Shown here: piece by piece, positions 51,029 through 60,363 of the stretch
Position numbering within the stretch: the stretch's first letter is position 1
How the letters are laid out: the number at the start of each line of letters is the position of its first letter
NCBI RefSeq assembly: GCF_001593385.1
Contig: NZ_LUVZ01000001.1
Coordinates: forward strand, 992,001-1,056,000
DNA: 64,000 nt
Reading direction: 5' to 3'
DNA from: Chryseobacterium cucumeris
GTDB taxonomy: Bacteria > Bacteroidota > Bacteroidia > Flavobacteriales > Weeksellaceae
Translations under genes and position numbers: made by a program
Notes under the pieces: model-generated
What the model was told of the DNA's origin: nothing
Database searches by the model: none
Seen by the model: the letters and a program-made list of their open reading frames with translations, nothing else

Positions 51029-52717
51029 ATGAAGAAGATTTTAATTGCTTCGATGCTTTTGGCAGCTCAGCTAAGCTGGGCTCAGTTCACAGATATCAAT
51101 ATTATCAAAGAAGTACAGGTAAAGAAGAAAGGTGTTGTCGTCTCTGCACACCCGTTAGCCAGTGAAGCGGGAGCTAAAATCTTAAAAATGGGAGGAAACG
51201 CCTATGATGCCGTTACTGCAACACAATACGCCCTTGCTGTAGTTTATCCTCAGGCAGGAAATATCGGAGGTGGCGGATTTTTGGTAGGTGTAAAAAATAA
51301 CGGTGAAAAATTTACGCTGGATTACAGGGAAACTGCTCCTAAAAAAGCCTCCAGAGACATGTATATTGATAAAAAAGGTAAAGCAGATACTGATCTTTCC
51401 CAGAACGGAAGACTGGCCGTAGGTATTCCCGGAAGTGTAGCAGGATTCTTTGCTACTCTGAAGTACTGTAAGCTTCCTATGGAAAAAATCATCCAGCCTG
51501 CTATTGATCTTGCCGAAAAAGGATTTGCCATTACCGACAAGGAAGCGGAAATGCTGAATAATCAAAGAGAAAAATTTCAGAAGCATAATAAATCTTCGAT
51601 CATTTTTGTAAAAGATACTCCGTGGAAAGCCGGAGATATTTTGGTTCAGAAAGACTTAGCAGAGACATTGAAACTGATCCAGAAACAAGGTGCTAAAGGT
51701 TTTTATGAAGGAAAAACAGCTGATCTTTTAGTTGCCGAAATGAAAAGAGGAAACGGAATCATCACTCTTGAAGATCTTAAAAATTATAAAGTTGCTGAAA
51801 GAAAAGCCCTGGAATTTGATTATAAAGGAAGCAATGTTGTCACGATGCCTCTGCCTTCAAGCGGCGGAGTTCTTCTTGCCCAGATGCTCAGAATGGCTAG
51901 TTTTGAAAACCTTGAAAAGTATCAGCAAAACTCTACAAAAGCAGTTCAGATCATGACTGAAGCAGAAAGAAGGGCTTACGCCGACAGAGCAGAATATATG
52001 GGTGATCCGGATTTTATTCAGGATAAAACCTCTTATCTGATCTCGGATGAATATCTGAAAGGAAGATGGAAAAGCTTCAGTTTTGATAAGGCAACTCCAA
52101 GTGCAGAAGTTGGTAAGATTATAGAACAACCTAAAGAATCTATGCAGACTACTCATATTTCCGTATTGGATAAAGATGGAAATGCTGCTTCTGTAACCAC
52201 CACACTTAATGGATACTATGGAAGTAAAGTTCTTGTTTCAGGAGCCGGATTCTTTTTAAATAATGAAATGGATGATTTCTCTATCAAACCCGGAGTCCCG
52301 AATATGTTTGGAGCAGTAGGTGGAGAAGCTAATTCAATACAACCTAACAAGAGAATGCTCTCTTCGATGACCCCAACCATCATCCTTAAAAACGGAAAAC
52401 CTTATATGGTCGTGGGAACACCAGGAGGAACTACAATTCCTACTTCAGTGTATCAGTCTATCGTGAATGTAGTGGATTTTAAACTGAATGCGAATATTGC
52501 GGTGAATGCACCTAAATTCCACCATCAATGGTTACCAGAAACTATCACCGTGGAAAACAATTTCCCGGAAAGCACTATTTCTGAACTGAAAAGCAAGAAT
52601 TACATCATTGAAAAGACAAAATATATTGGTAAAACAGAAATGATTGTCCTTGATGAAAACGGAAATATTCATGCTGTCGCTGATGGCCGTGGAGATGATT
52701 CTGTAGCAGTAGAATAA
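51029..52717 (+). CDS. ggt: Gamma-glutamyltransferase precursor
   Basis: A periplasmic enzyme that cleaves gamma-glutamyl bonds, such as glutathione. 562 residues. Signal peptide 1-18 (ILIASMLLAAQLSWAQ). Large-subunit motifs: VVVSAHPLASEAGAKILKMGGNAYDAV, GNIGGGGFLVG, LDYRETAP, PGSVAGF. The autoprocessing and catalytic Thr374 is in QTTHISVLDKDGNAASVTTTLNGYYGS. The small subunit carries LNNEMDDF, SSMTPTIILKNGKPYMVVGTPGGTTI. It is complete and expected to self-cleave before Thr374. Own promoter and terminator. Confidence 0.97.
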   Translation: MKKILIASMLLAAQLSWAQFTDINIIKEVQVKKKGVVVSAHPLASEAGAKILKMGGNAYDAVTATQYALAVVYPQAGNIGGGGFLVGVKNNGEKFTLDYRETAPKKASRDMYIDKKGKADTDLSQNGRLAVGIPGSVAGFFATLKYCKLPMEKIIQPAIDLAEKGFAITDKEAEMLNNQREKFQKHNKSSIIFVKDTPWKAGDILVQKDLAETLKLIQKQGAKGFYEGKTADLLVAEMKRGNGIITLEDLKNYKVAERKALEFDYKGSNVVTMPLPSSGGVLLAQMLRMASFENLEKYQQNSTKAVQIMTEAERRAYADRAEYMGDPDFIQDKTSYLISDEYLKGRWKSFSFDKATPSAEVGKIIEQPKESMQTTHISVLDKDGNAASVTTTLNGYYGSKVLVSGAGFFLNNEMDDFSIKPGVPNMFGAVGGEANSIQPNKRMLSSMTPTIILKNGKPYMVVGTPGGTTIPTSVYQSIVNVVDFKLNANIAVNAPKFHHQWLPETITVENNFPESTISELKSKNYIIEKTKYIGKTEMIVLDENGNIHAVADGRGDDSVAVE

Positions 52718-52742
52718 TACTTATACAAAAATAACAAATACA

Positions 52743-52781
52743 GCCTTGGCTTCATTCTCCGAATGAAGCCAAGGCTTTTTT
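52743..52781 (+). terminator. ggt terminator
   Basis: GCCTTGGCTTCATT-CTCCG-AATGAAGCCAAGGC followed by TTTTTT. Confidence 0.95.
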
Positions 52782-52887
52782 AAGCATTTTAGAAAACCCG
52801 CGCTACAGATTCTTTTCAATGACTTTTGTCATGTTTTTAGATAAATTTTCTTAATTTTCGCCCTTAAAAAAACAAAACGACTGTTCT

Positions 52888-54168
52888 TTGAAAGCAAAAA
52901 AAATACACAATCAGCTTTATTTCCAGGTGATTATCGCCATCATTGCAGGTATTCTTCTGGGAAAATTTTATCCTGAGTTAGGAGAAAAGATGAAACCTTT
53001 GGGAGATGGATTCATCAAATTGGTAAAAATGATTATCGCTCCGGTAATTTTCATTACGCTTACGTTAGGAATCGCCCACATGACCGATTTGAAAAAAGTT
53101 GGCAGAATTGCAATCAAAGCAATGATCTATTTTTTTACCTTTTCAACTCTGGCTCTTATCATAGGGTTATTAGTAGGAAATATTCTTCAACCGGGTCATG
53201 GTTTAAATATTGATCCTTCTACTCTTTCGGGTGATGTTTCACAGTATCAGGCAAAAGCTCATGAATCAACACTTACGGGATTCATTATGAATATTATTCC
53301 GGAGACATTATTTAGTCCGTTGGTGGGTGAAAATATTCTTCAGGTACTTTTGGTAGCAATTTTAATGGGAGTTGCTTTGGTTTTAACAAAAGAAAAGAGC
53401 CAGAAAGTAACCGATTTTTTACAGGATCTATCAACTCCGGTATTTAAGATCGTTCATATGTTGATGAAACTGGCCCCGATAGGTGCTTTCGGAGCAATGG
53501 CTTTTACGATCGGTAAATATGGACTACATTCTGTTCTGAATCTGATATTCCTGGTAGGTACATTTTATATTACATCAATCCTGTTTGTGATTCTGGTATT
53601 GGGAGCGGTAGCATGGTATAACGGATTTAATATTTTCAAACTCCTTTTCTATCTTAAAGAAGAACTACTTCTCGTTTTGGGTACAAGCTCATCAGAATCT
53701 GCTTTGCCCGGAATTATGGAAAAACTTGAAAAGGCAGGTTGTTCACGCGCCATTGTAGGCCTTGTGGTTCCTACCGGATATTCTTTCAATCTAGACGGAA
53801 CTAATATTTATATGACCCTGGCCTCTCTCTTTATCGCGCAGGCCTTAAATATTCATCTTCCTATCGAAAAACAACTGATGCTTCTTTTGGTGGCTATGCT
53901 AAGTTCAAAAGGGGCAGCTGGCGTTACAGGCGCCGGATTCGTTACCCTTGCCGCAACATTGGCAGTAGTTCCTGAGATTCCGATTGCAGGAATGACTTTG
54001 ATTCTTGGAATTGATAAGTTCATGAGCGAATGCAGAGCTCTGACCAACGTAATTGGGAATTCTGTAGCTACCGTAGTAGTTGCCAACTGGGAAAAACAGC
54101 TTGATAAAAAGCAACTTCAATACTGCCTGGATCATCCGGCTGAAGTGGAAAAGAAACTGGAAGTGTAA
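52888..54168 (+). CDS. Dicarboxylate/amino acid:cation symporter, DctA/GltP type
   Basis: An inner-membrane sodium- or proton-coupled uptake system. 426 residues. Family motifs: [58 protein letters not shown], the serine-rich hairpin [56 protein letters not shown] and [18 protein letters not shown], ending [28 protein letters not shown]. It is closest to C4-dicarboxylate DctA. The start is TTG, the only plausible start. A weak -7 box TAATTTTC lies at 52852-52859. Confidence 0.93.
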   Translation: MKAKKIHNQLYFQVIIAIIAGILLGKFYPELGEKMKPLGDGFIKLVKMIIAPVIFITLTLGIAHMTDLKKVGRIAIKAMIYFFTFSTLALIIGLLVGNILQPGHGLNIDPSTLSGDVSQYQAKAHESTLTGFIMNIIPETLFSPLVGENILQVLLVAILMGVALVLTKEKSQKVTDFLQDLSTPVFKIVHMLMKLAPIGAFGAMAFTIGKYGLHSVLNLIFLVGTFYITSILFVILVLGAVAWYNGFNIFKLLFYLKEELLLVLGTSSSESALPGIMEKLEKAGCSRAIVGLVVPTGYSFNLDGTNIYMTLASLFIAQALNIHLPIEKQLMLLLVAMLSSKGAAGVTGAGFVTLAATLAVVPEIPIAGMTLILGIDKFMSECRALTNVIGNSVATVVVANWEKQLDKKQLQYCLDHPAEVEKKLEV

Positions 54169-54171
54169 ATA

Positions 54172-54315
54172 GATTGCAGATAGCAGGTTTAGGTTGCAGG
54201 AATTAGGGAAAGAATCAAGGTTCAAAGTTCAAGGTTGTGTGTAACACCTAACCCGAAACCTAACAAACAGCAACGAGTAAATCCGAAACCAAATTAACCT
54301 GCATCCAGTACCATA
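54172..54315 (+). repeat. Degenerate inverted word repeat after the symporter gene
   Basis: Starts six bases after the stop. Left half: GATTGCAGATAGCAGGTTT, AGGTTGCAGGAATTAGGG, CAAGGTTCAAAGTTCAAGG. Right half: ACACCTAACCCGAAACCTAAC, CGAGTAAATCCGAAACC. The two halves are inverted and imperfect; it lies between convergent genes. Confidence 0.7.
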
Positions 54316-54320
54316 AAGCT

Positions 54321-55172
54321 TTAAATCAAAATACTTAAACTCGCAGGTTGAACTTTAACATGGATTGGTGATTTGATCTTATTGAATTCACCGTCCAGAT
54401 GCCAGTTTTTGGTATTCACCTTAAATGATATTTCAGAGACTGGAAGATAGGTTACATATTCATCATCTTTCAGTCTTTTAGTAAACATTCGGAAAGCAAA
54501 AAGTGCTGAATAAGTAAGTGGAAACTTTTTTACCAAAACCATGTCAACCAGTCCATCACTTTTACTGGCTTTCGGAGCAATATAGGCATTGTTACCAAAC
54601 TGACGGGTATTGGCAATGTTCATCATCAGATACCTTCCATTGTACTGTTGATATTCTTCATCAAAAAATTTCACCTTGATAGGTTTGTAATTGAAAAAGG
54701 TTTTCAGGGAAACTTTGATATAATTTTTGAATCCACGGCTTGTTTTTTCAAATTCCTTAACCACTTTACCGTCAAATCCTGTTCCCGAAACATTGATGGA
54801 TAGCCTGTCGTTTACCGTAAAAGTATCAATCTTTCGGGAGTTTTTAGCTTTTATTTTTTCTAAAAGTTCATCCAGATTTTTACTGAATTGTGTTTCATTG
54901 GAAAATCCATTTCCTGAACCTGCGGGAAAAATTGCCAGAATTTTATCTGTGTAAATAAGATTTTTGGCTACTGTAGAAATAGTACCATCCCCTCCGATGG
55001 CCACAAAAATATCAACCTCTTCAAAATGGGACTGAATAAATTCATCTGTTCCTGGAATAGATTCTGACACATAGTACAATGGGTTATTAACCTTTGTTTT
55101 AAGTTCGTTTAAAAACGGCTGATAATTTTTTTTGGCCGAAAAAGGATTGATAATAAAAGCTACTTTGTCCAT
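54321..55172 (-). CDS. Diacylglycerol/lipid kinase (YegS/DagK family)
   Basis: Phosphorylates a lipid alcohol using ATP. 283 residues from MDKVAFIINPFSAKKN. An upstream ATG at 55211 is rejected because it lies inside the terminator of the preceding gene and upstream of the -7 box. The nucleotide site is DIFVAIGGDGTISTVAKNLIYTDKILAIFPAGSGNGFSNE (GGDGT and GSGNGF). The beta-sandwich domain includes LSINVSGTGFDGKVVKEF and GLVDMVLV, and WHLDGEF is near the end. Substrate specificity is not evident. Confidence 0.92.
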   Translation of the reverse strand: MDKVAFIINPFSAKKNYQPFLNELKTKVNNPLYYVSESIPGTDEFIQSHFEEVDIFVAIGGDGTISTVAKNLIYTDKILAIFPAGSGNGFSNETQFSKNLDELLEKIKAKNSRKIDTFTVNDRLSINVSGTGFDGKVVKEFEKTSRGFKNYIKVSLKTFFNYKPIKVKFFDEEYQQYNGRYLMMNIANTRQFGNNAYIAPKASKSDGLVDMVLVKKFPLTYSALFAFRMFTKRLKDDEYVTYLPVSEISFKVNTKNWHLDGEFNKIKSPIHVKVQPASLSILI

Positions 55173-55177
55173 TACCA

Positions 55178-55185
55178 CAAAATTA
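55178..55185 (-). promoter_or_regulatory. -7 box of the lipid kinase gene
   Basis: Minus strand TAATTTTG followed by TGGTA and the ATG at 55172, so the mRNA is probably leaderless. Confidence 0.6.
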
Positions 55186-55213
55186 AAAAATGCTTCCAAA
55201 ACTGGAAGCATTA
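55186..55213 (-). terminator. Terminator of the RsiV-like lipoprotein gene
   Basis: Minus strand: AATGCTTCC-AGTTTT-GGAAGCATT followed by TTTTAATTTT, starting right after the stop at 55216. It abuts the next promoter. Confidence 0.9.
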
Positions 55214-55215
55214 AT

Positions 55216-56040
55216 TTACTTAATTTTCATTCTTTCTTTAAATTCTGTATTTAATGTACCTTTCAGATCTTCCCATGAAACCGGAATTGTAATGTCTCCG
55301 GCAGCAAAAGCAGCAATTTCATACGGACTGTAGTGAAAATACAGGTTTTTATCATCAAAATAAAAGTTGTCTGATGCCGGAATTTTATCCACTAAAAGCA
55401 TTTCTGAGTTCTTCACTTCTCCGTCACCATCCATTGTACCACTATTTATTTTATCAATATTTTTCATCAGAATGGCTTCAATTTTATTTTTAGGCATTGA
55501 AGTAATGTCTTTCAGTTCTAATTTTTTGTTGTTTTTAAGATCAAAAACCCTTTCGGAAAATCCGTAGTTATCATGTGCTCCTCCTTCATACCCGCTTCCC
55601 AGATACTGAATATGCATATAACCGTTAGAATTAGAAATAAGATTCATATGCGAGCTTGAATACCAGTTTTGAGCATAAGTAACATCTGAAACCCAGTCTT
55701 TATTATCATTTTTTACAGAATTGAAATAACTAGTTTTTTCATTATCCAGATAAGTCTGAAGACCAGCTTTGGAAAAATCTTTAATCTTTTCATTCTGGAA
55801 ATAGATGCTGTCTAACAGTTTTTTATCTTTTAAAGTTGGAAAAACCAAAAGCTTTGAAGTAAAGCTCACTTTTAAAGAATCCGTAATTTTTGTAGAGTCA
55901 TTGACTTTCACAGAGTCTACTACAAATTCTTCAGCGGCTTTGTTTTCTATTTTTTCTGCTGATCCTGCTGTTTCATTTTTTTTACAGGCAGTAACAGCTA
56001 AGAAAGAAGATAATGCTATAACAGCAATCGTATTTTTCAT
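55216..56040 (-). CDS. DUF3298/RsiV-like lipoprotein
   Basis: 274 residues. A lipoprotein signal with lipobox near AVTACKK (Cys19). A Lys/Ser/Thr-rich linker (20-60) leads to a PdaC-like/DUF4163 region (SFTSKLLVFPTLKDKK...) and a C-terminal DUF3298 domain (GSGYEGGAHDNYGFSERVFDLKNNKKLELKDI; FYFDDKNLYFHYSPYEIAAFAAGDITIPVSW). The HYSPYEIA motif is typical of DUF3298. This domain pair occurs in RsiV, which binds lysozyme, but no sigma-factor gene is adjacent, so the role is open. Confidence 0.85.
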   Translation of the reverse strand: MKNTIAVIALSSFLAVTACKKNETAGSAEKIENKAAEEFVVDSVKVNDSTKITDSLKVSFTSKLLVFPTLKDKKLLDSIYFQNEKIKDFSKAGLQTYLDNEKTSYFNSVKNDNKDWVSDVTYAQNWYSSSHMNLISNSNGYMHIQYLGSGYEGGAHDNYGFSERVFDLKNNKKLELKDITSMPKNKIEAILMKNIDKINSGTMDGDGEVKNSEMLLVDKIPASDNFYFDDKNLYFHYSPYEIAAFAAGDITIPVSWEDLKGTLNTEFKERMKIK

Positions 56041-56064
56041 AATTCTATTTTTGGGGTATTAAAT

Positions 56065-56096
56065 ACAAAAACCATTCAAAAGATGAATGGTTTTTG
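56065..56096 (-). terminator. Terminator of the DUF3857 pair
   Basis: Minus strand: CAAAAACCATTC-ATCTTTT-GAATGGTTTTTG hairpin about 37 bases after the stop of the second DUF3857 gene. Confidence 0.85.
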
Positions 56097-56133
56097 AAAA
56101 AAAAATATTTTTTTATTTAAATCCTGTTAACTA

Positions 56134-58068
56134 TTACTTTTTTACAAGACTGATTACCTGATTTTCAAATTTAGAAGCAACGCCCCAGATTTGTTTGAAT
56201 GCAGGGTAATATTCTTTCGGGTAGTCTGAACTCCCAATTTTGGTAGTTGTAGTCACCTCCAGTATATTTCCTTTTTGTTCTACAGAATAAGTATATGCTA
56301 TTTCTTTATCTTCTGTAACGATCCTTTTTTCTTTAGGCATTTCCTCTATCTTGTATCCTTCAGGAATTTCAAGAATGACCTTTTTTGTTCTGGTTATGGG
56401 TGATCCAAAATCAATTGGATATTTTCTTACTTCGGTTTGATCAAATTCATTAGAGTTTTTACTTAAAAACAGCATCGGATTAATAATCATTTTCTTCCCT
56501 ACTCTGTCAATAAGGTTGGACGAAGAGAATTTCATAGTGCTTTCAAAGTCGCCATTTTCCAACACTTTCGAATTGATATCCGTGAAATCCATTGAGAAGT
56601 TTTCTTTATACTGCTTCTTGTATTTTTCTGCGTTATCATCGTAGTTGTCTTTAGCATACATCGCGTATGCACCTGTATCTTTATCCGAATAGGTACCGGA
56701 AATACTACCGTCATCATTGATTTTGGCATTCGCTGTAAGATAAGTATTGCTTGATTTTACATTGGACATCTGAATCTGCAAAGCTTTATCTTTAGTCACA
56801 AGGATTCCATATTGATTCCAGTTTTTTAGAGGTATTTCATCCAATGAAGATTGTTTGGAGGTAGCATCATAAATATGCAGCTGCTTATCTATATCAATTG
56901 CTGCCAAAACAAAGTTCATATTGGAAATATTAGGGGACACCATATTGATCAATCCGTTCTCTACCGTAGAAATAATCAACGGATCAGCTTTAAGACCTGC
57001 TTCGCGAAGCATCATAACAAGGAAAAGATTAATTTCTGCGGCGTTGCCGGTTTTAGTTTCCAAAAGTTTTTTGATACCATCTTCTGTATAAACCCCTTTG
57101 TCCTTATTCCATGTAAAGGTTTTCTGAACGTATGAAAATATTGCATTGGCTTTTTCAAGATCTGTTTTCATTTCCGAAACTCCTGCCGGAATATTTTCTC
57201 TTGCCAGTTTTGTTCTTTTTATTTCACCTCCAAAATCATCACTATCATACAGTCTCTTTGCAATCTGATCCCATGAAGATGAATACAATTTAAGCTCGCC
57301 GAAATTAGTAGAATTTAGCTCAGCACTGATTTTTGTTCTGAAATTTCTATCGTTTCTTACAAATTTTTCAGTTTTAAAACCAGTCAAATTCTCATAAGCA
57401 AATCTATAGGTCTTATATTGAGCACCATACAGATATCTTTCTTCCATTTCTCTATACTTAGGACTGATTCCTCCCGTATAGTTTACATTATAAGACATAT
57501 TGATGGGTGTATCAAAAACATATTCTGTATTCAGTGAAGGAGTATCAGATTCTATCAATACCTCTGGAATCATAAAGCGGAACGGAGATATAATTTCATA
57601 TTGATATTCTATGACAGATCCATTTTTCACACTTGGAAAAGCAAATTTTGTTAAAGTAACATATTTATTCTCTTTACTTTTATATTGAGAACTTTTTTCC
57701 ACTTTTACCGGAACTGTAACTCCATTTTCAAGATTATAGGTAAAAGCTTTGAACTTTCCCAGTGATTCTCTGTTGGTTCCAACATTATAAATAGGAATCT
57801 CAAGATTTAACCAGTCTTCAGCTTTATCTTTATTATAAATCTTCACTCTGTAAAAATATCTTTTGTGGAGATTTCCCGTATTGGAATCCACCATAAAATA
57901 AGCAGATTTGTATAAAATTTCGGCAGGAGCATTTTCATCTAATAAAGATTTTGCTTTCGACAGATCTGCCTCATTAAATTTGGGAGGGTTCAGAAATTCA
58001 TATTTCTTCTGAGCACTGATCAATATGGTATTGGCAGAGCAAAAAAGCAATACTATAATTTTTTTCAT
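56134..58068 (-). CDS. DUF3857/transglutaminase-like protein with lost catalytic residues
   Basis: 644 residues. Signal peptide 1-19 (IVLLFCSANTILISAQ). N-terminal DUF3857 beta region (50-245), transglutaminase-like domain (about 300-410), C-terminal DUF2569/DUF3858-like beta region. In the transglutaminase core the GDC motif reads GNA (residues 341-343) and the NH motif reads NF (385-386), while Asp401 (LHIYDATSK) remains. The enzyme is therefore probably inactive. The gene starts two bases after its intact paralogue and must be co-transcribed with it. Predicted periplasmic. Confidence 0.88.
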   Translation of the reverse strand: MKKIIVLLFCSANTILISAQKKYEFLNPPKFNEADLSKAKSLLDENAPAEILYKSAYFMVDSNTGNLHKRYFYRVKIYNKDKAEDWLNLEIPIYNVGTNRESLGKFKAFTYNLENGVTVPVKVEKSSQYKSKENKYVTLTKFAFPSVKNGSVIEYQYEIISPFRFMIPEVLIESDTPSLNTEYVFDTPINMSYNVNYTGGISPKYREMEERYLYGAQYKTYRFAYENLTGFKTEKFVRNDRNFRTKISAELNSTNFGELKLYSSSWDQIAKRLYDSDDFGGEIKRTKLARENIPAGVSEMKTDLEKANAIFSYVQKTFTWNKDKGVYTEDGIKKLLETKTGNAAEINLFLVMMLREAGLKADPLIISTVENGLINMVSPNISNMNFVLAAIDIDKQLHIYDATSKQSSLDEIPLKNWNQYGILVTKDKALQIQMSNVKSSNTYLTANAKINDDGSISGTYSDKDTGAYAMYAKDNYDDNAEKYKKQYKENFSMDFTDINSKVLENGDFESTMKFSSSNLIDRVGKKMIINPMLFLSKNSNEFDQTEVRKYPIDFGSPITRTKKVILEIPEGYKIEEMPKEKRIVTEDKEIAYTYSVEQKGNILEVTTTTKIGSSDYPKEYYPAFKQIWGVASKFENQVISLVKK

Positions 58069-58070
58069 GG

Positions 58071-59963
58071 TTATATTTTTGTTATTAAAATTTTCGAATT
58101 ATCCATATTCAGAATCTTTTTTCTGAAACTTATATAATCGTTGTATTTTTCTTTTGGATATAATCCTTTATTGATCTGTACTTTTCTGACCACCTTTACC
58201 TGTCCTTCACTTTTAACAAAACTTAGTTTGTAAGATCCAAATTCAGAAGTGATGCTTGAATTATCAGGAGTTTCATCCACCTTATACCCCAAAGGAAGTA
58301 CATAAGCAATTTCATATTCGTCCTCATAAGACATACCGACTTCAAAAGGAAGCTCGCGGGTTTCATCAGTTTTAAAGACAGCATCATTAAAAATAGGCAC
58401 AGATCTGAACAGAAGGCTGTTTCCAGCTTTTTTGGAGAAATTATTGGTCTTAAAATCAAGGTCGTAGGTAATAACAGCATTATCTCTGTCATTGTTAAAA
58501 TTTTTCATTTCAACCTTTTCAAAATTTAAAACATTAAACCTCTCTTTTACCGCATCATTTTTTTCAGTGGGATTAAGACTGGCAAACCTCAAATTATAAT
58601 CATATTGATTTCCCGTATAGGAAAAATTTCCAGTCCCGATAATACTGTTGTCCTCATTAAGGTTAACTCGCAATATTTGTTTTTCTTTATTTTGTTCAGC
58701 TTTATAAACCGGTGTATTGATAAGTTCTATTCCCTTCGGAGTTACAGCAAGCACATTCCTGTCTGTGGTATTATAGCTTAAATGATTAAAGGCTATTTGT
58801 TGAGAAGTATTTTCAAGCCAGATATTTCCTTTTTCAGTCGGAATCATCAGAATAGCGTGATTTCCTCCCATAGAAGGAAATTCGGGATCAAAAGAAACCT
58901 GTGAGGAACTGGAATTGATCACACAGTATTTAGATGGAATTCCTGCTTCATTCAATAGAATTCTCATATAATTCGTTAATGCTTTACAATCTCCATATCC
59001 TTTTTTGTTGACTTCATCCGGCTGCATAGGAAGCCAGCCCCCAATTCCTAATCCTACAGCGATATATCGGGTTTTGTTCTGCATGTACTGATAAATTTTC
59101 TTTACTTTATCTTCTACAGATCCCTGTAATTGTAAGGATGCTACTTCAGCTTTAATAGCCGGAGTAGATACCGAAACTGGTTCTATCAGATCTTTATAAT
59201 ACCAGGTTCCAAAATCCGTCCAGTTATTTAAAGTCCCTTGTTTTCCTGCCAGGTTAAATTTTGTTAAAGCAAAATTTACTGAAGGTAAGATTTTAACAGG
59301 CTCCGGAATCATAAAAGCATCATCAATGGCAGGTACATTTTTATAGGAATAGGTCTTATCATTTTCACTTCCGCTTTCTACAACAGACGCATAGTTATAC
59401 TTTGAAGGGTATATCTTAGTACGCAGTTCAATTCCTGATGTATTAATGATTTTGAACTGAGCCTCTTCCAAAGACATTTTAATAGAGTGAAACGGTACAA
59501 AATCCTGAATAAAGATCGTATTCTTATCTTCGCTTTCATAAGAAAAATCAACAGTATAAGGATACTGAACTGATGTGTAAGAAAATACCAGAATTCTGTT
59601 ATCAGAATAGAAAACTCCCTGAGGATTATTAGCAAAATCTTTAAAATCCGACTTTGAAAAGCTCTTAACCTTTTTTCCTGCTTCATCATAAATCGTAACT
59701 TTTATATTAGAAATACTTTTTGCTTTATCATAAGGTATATACGCTACAGCTCGTTCATCACCATCTTTATTTAAAACTGTAGTCACAGTATTATATTGGT
59801 ATTTTATTTCATCAACTTTGTTGATCTGAACCGTTGTAAATTTTTTTCGTATAACAACGTTAGCATTTTTCTTTAAATTCTCAGGAATGGCAGAGGCAGG
59901 ATAGCTCTGTGCGAAATACAATGAGGCGGTAGATAAAGCCCCCAAGACTAATATTTTCATCAT
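58071..59963 (-). CDS. DUF3857/transglutaminase-like secreted protein
   Basis: 630 residues. Signal peptide about 1-19 (KILVLGALSTASLYFAQS). DUF3857 domain (35-260, with YNTVTTVLNKDGDERAVAYIPYDK) followed by the transglutaminase-like domain (280-395). Catalytic Cys326 (KKGYGDCKALTNYMRILLNEAGI) and His369 (GGNHAILMI) are present; the acid is in NIWLENTSQ. Such proteins are common in Bacteroidota, often in pairs, with an unknown cell-envelope role. It is the first gene of a two-gene operon with promoter -7 TATTTTTG at 59980-59987. Confidence 0.9.
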   Translation of the reverse strand: MMKILVLGALSTASLYFAQSYPASAIPENLKKNANVVIRKKFTTVQINKVDEIKYQYNTVTTVLNKDGDERAVAYIPYDKAKSISNIKVTIYDEAGKKVKSFSKSDFKDFANNPQGVFYSDNRILVFSYTSVQYPYTVDFSYESEDKNTIFIQDFVPFHSIKMSLEEAQFKIINTSGIELRTKIYPSKYNYASVVESGSENDKTYSYKNVPAIDDAFMIPEPVKILPSVNFALTKFNLAGKQGTLNNWTDFGTWYYKDLIEPVSVSTPAIKAEVASLQLQGSVEDKVKKIYQYMQNKTRYIAVGLGIGGWLPMQPDEVNKKGYGDCKALTNYMRILLNEAGIPSKYCVINSSSSQVSFDPEFPSMGGNHAILMIPTEKGNIWLENTSQQIAFNHLSYNTTDRNVLAVTPKGIELINTPVYKAEQNKEKQILRVNLNEDNSIIGTGNFSYTGNQYDYNLRFASLNPTEKNDAVKERFNVLNFEKVEMKNFNNDRDNAVITYDLDFKTNNFSKKAGNSLLFRSVPIFNDAVFKTDETRELPFEVGMSYEDEYEIAYVLPLGYKVDETPDNSSITSEFGSYKLSFVKSEGQVKVVRKVQINKGLYPKEKYNDYISFRKKILNMDNSKILITKI

Positions 59964-59979
59964 AGTTATTAAGATGATA

Positions 59980-59987
59980 CAAAAATA
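59980..59987 (-). promoter_or_regulatory. -7 box of the DUF3857 pair
   Basis: Minus strand TATTTTTG, about 17 bases before the ATG. Confidence 0.6.
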
Positions 59988-60007
59988 ATAAAATCTTAAT
60001 AACTGTT

Positions 60008-60251
60008 AAAAAAAATATAAAAGGCTTCAACATGTGAAGCCTTAACCTATTACTTAAAAAAGTACTATATCAAATGTACTTATAAGAAAATGAACACATT
60101 ATCAACTTTCCATCATTAATTTTGAAAAGTTAAAAACAGAATATTTATACTCATTCTATATTGGGAGAAGGGTGTACCTATTCTGTGGCATGAAGGGATA
60201 AACTTCATATTATCTTCATTTCAAATTTAAAATAAATTACAATTCAAGCAA
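60008..60251 (-). ncRNA. Candidate small RNA unit (promoter to terminator)
   Basis: Minus strand: TTG (60249-60251), exactly 19 bases, TAAATTTG (60222-60229), so transcription is expected near 60216. A Rho-independent terminator AAGGCTTCA-CATG-TTGAAGCCTT plus T-run ends it at 60008-60043. About 170-205 bases. It contains C-rich segments (ATCCCTTCATGCC, ACACCCTTCTCCC), as in many regulatory RNAs. A 30-codon ORF (60208-60116, MKFIPSCHRIGTPF...) is also present, without a clear ribosome site, so a small peptide is the alternative. The rest of the 400-base gap shows nothing else. Confidence 0.45.
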
Positions 60252-60315
60252 TTTAAATAATGTAGAATTAATAATAGGAAGAAGTACAATAAATTCTACA
60301 GCTTAAAATTATTTA

Positions 60316-60346
60316 TAAAAAAAGACCTCAAAAATGAAGTCTTTTA
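60316..60346 (-). terminator. Terminator of the DUF5684 gene
   Basis: Minus strand: AAAAGACTTCA-TTTT-TGAGGTCTTTT followed by T-run (one G-U pair), 18 bases after the stop. Confidence 0.75.
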
Positions 60347-60363
60347 ATTTTTTTGTTTCTTTT

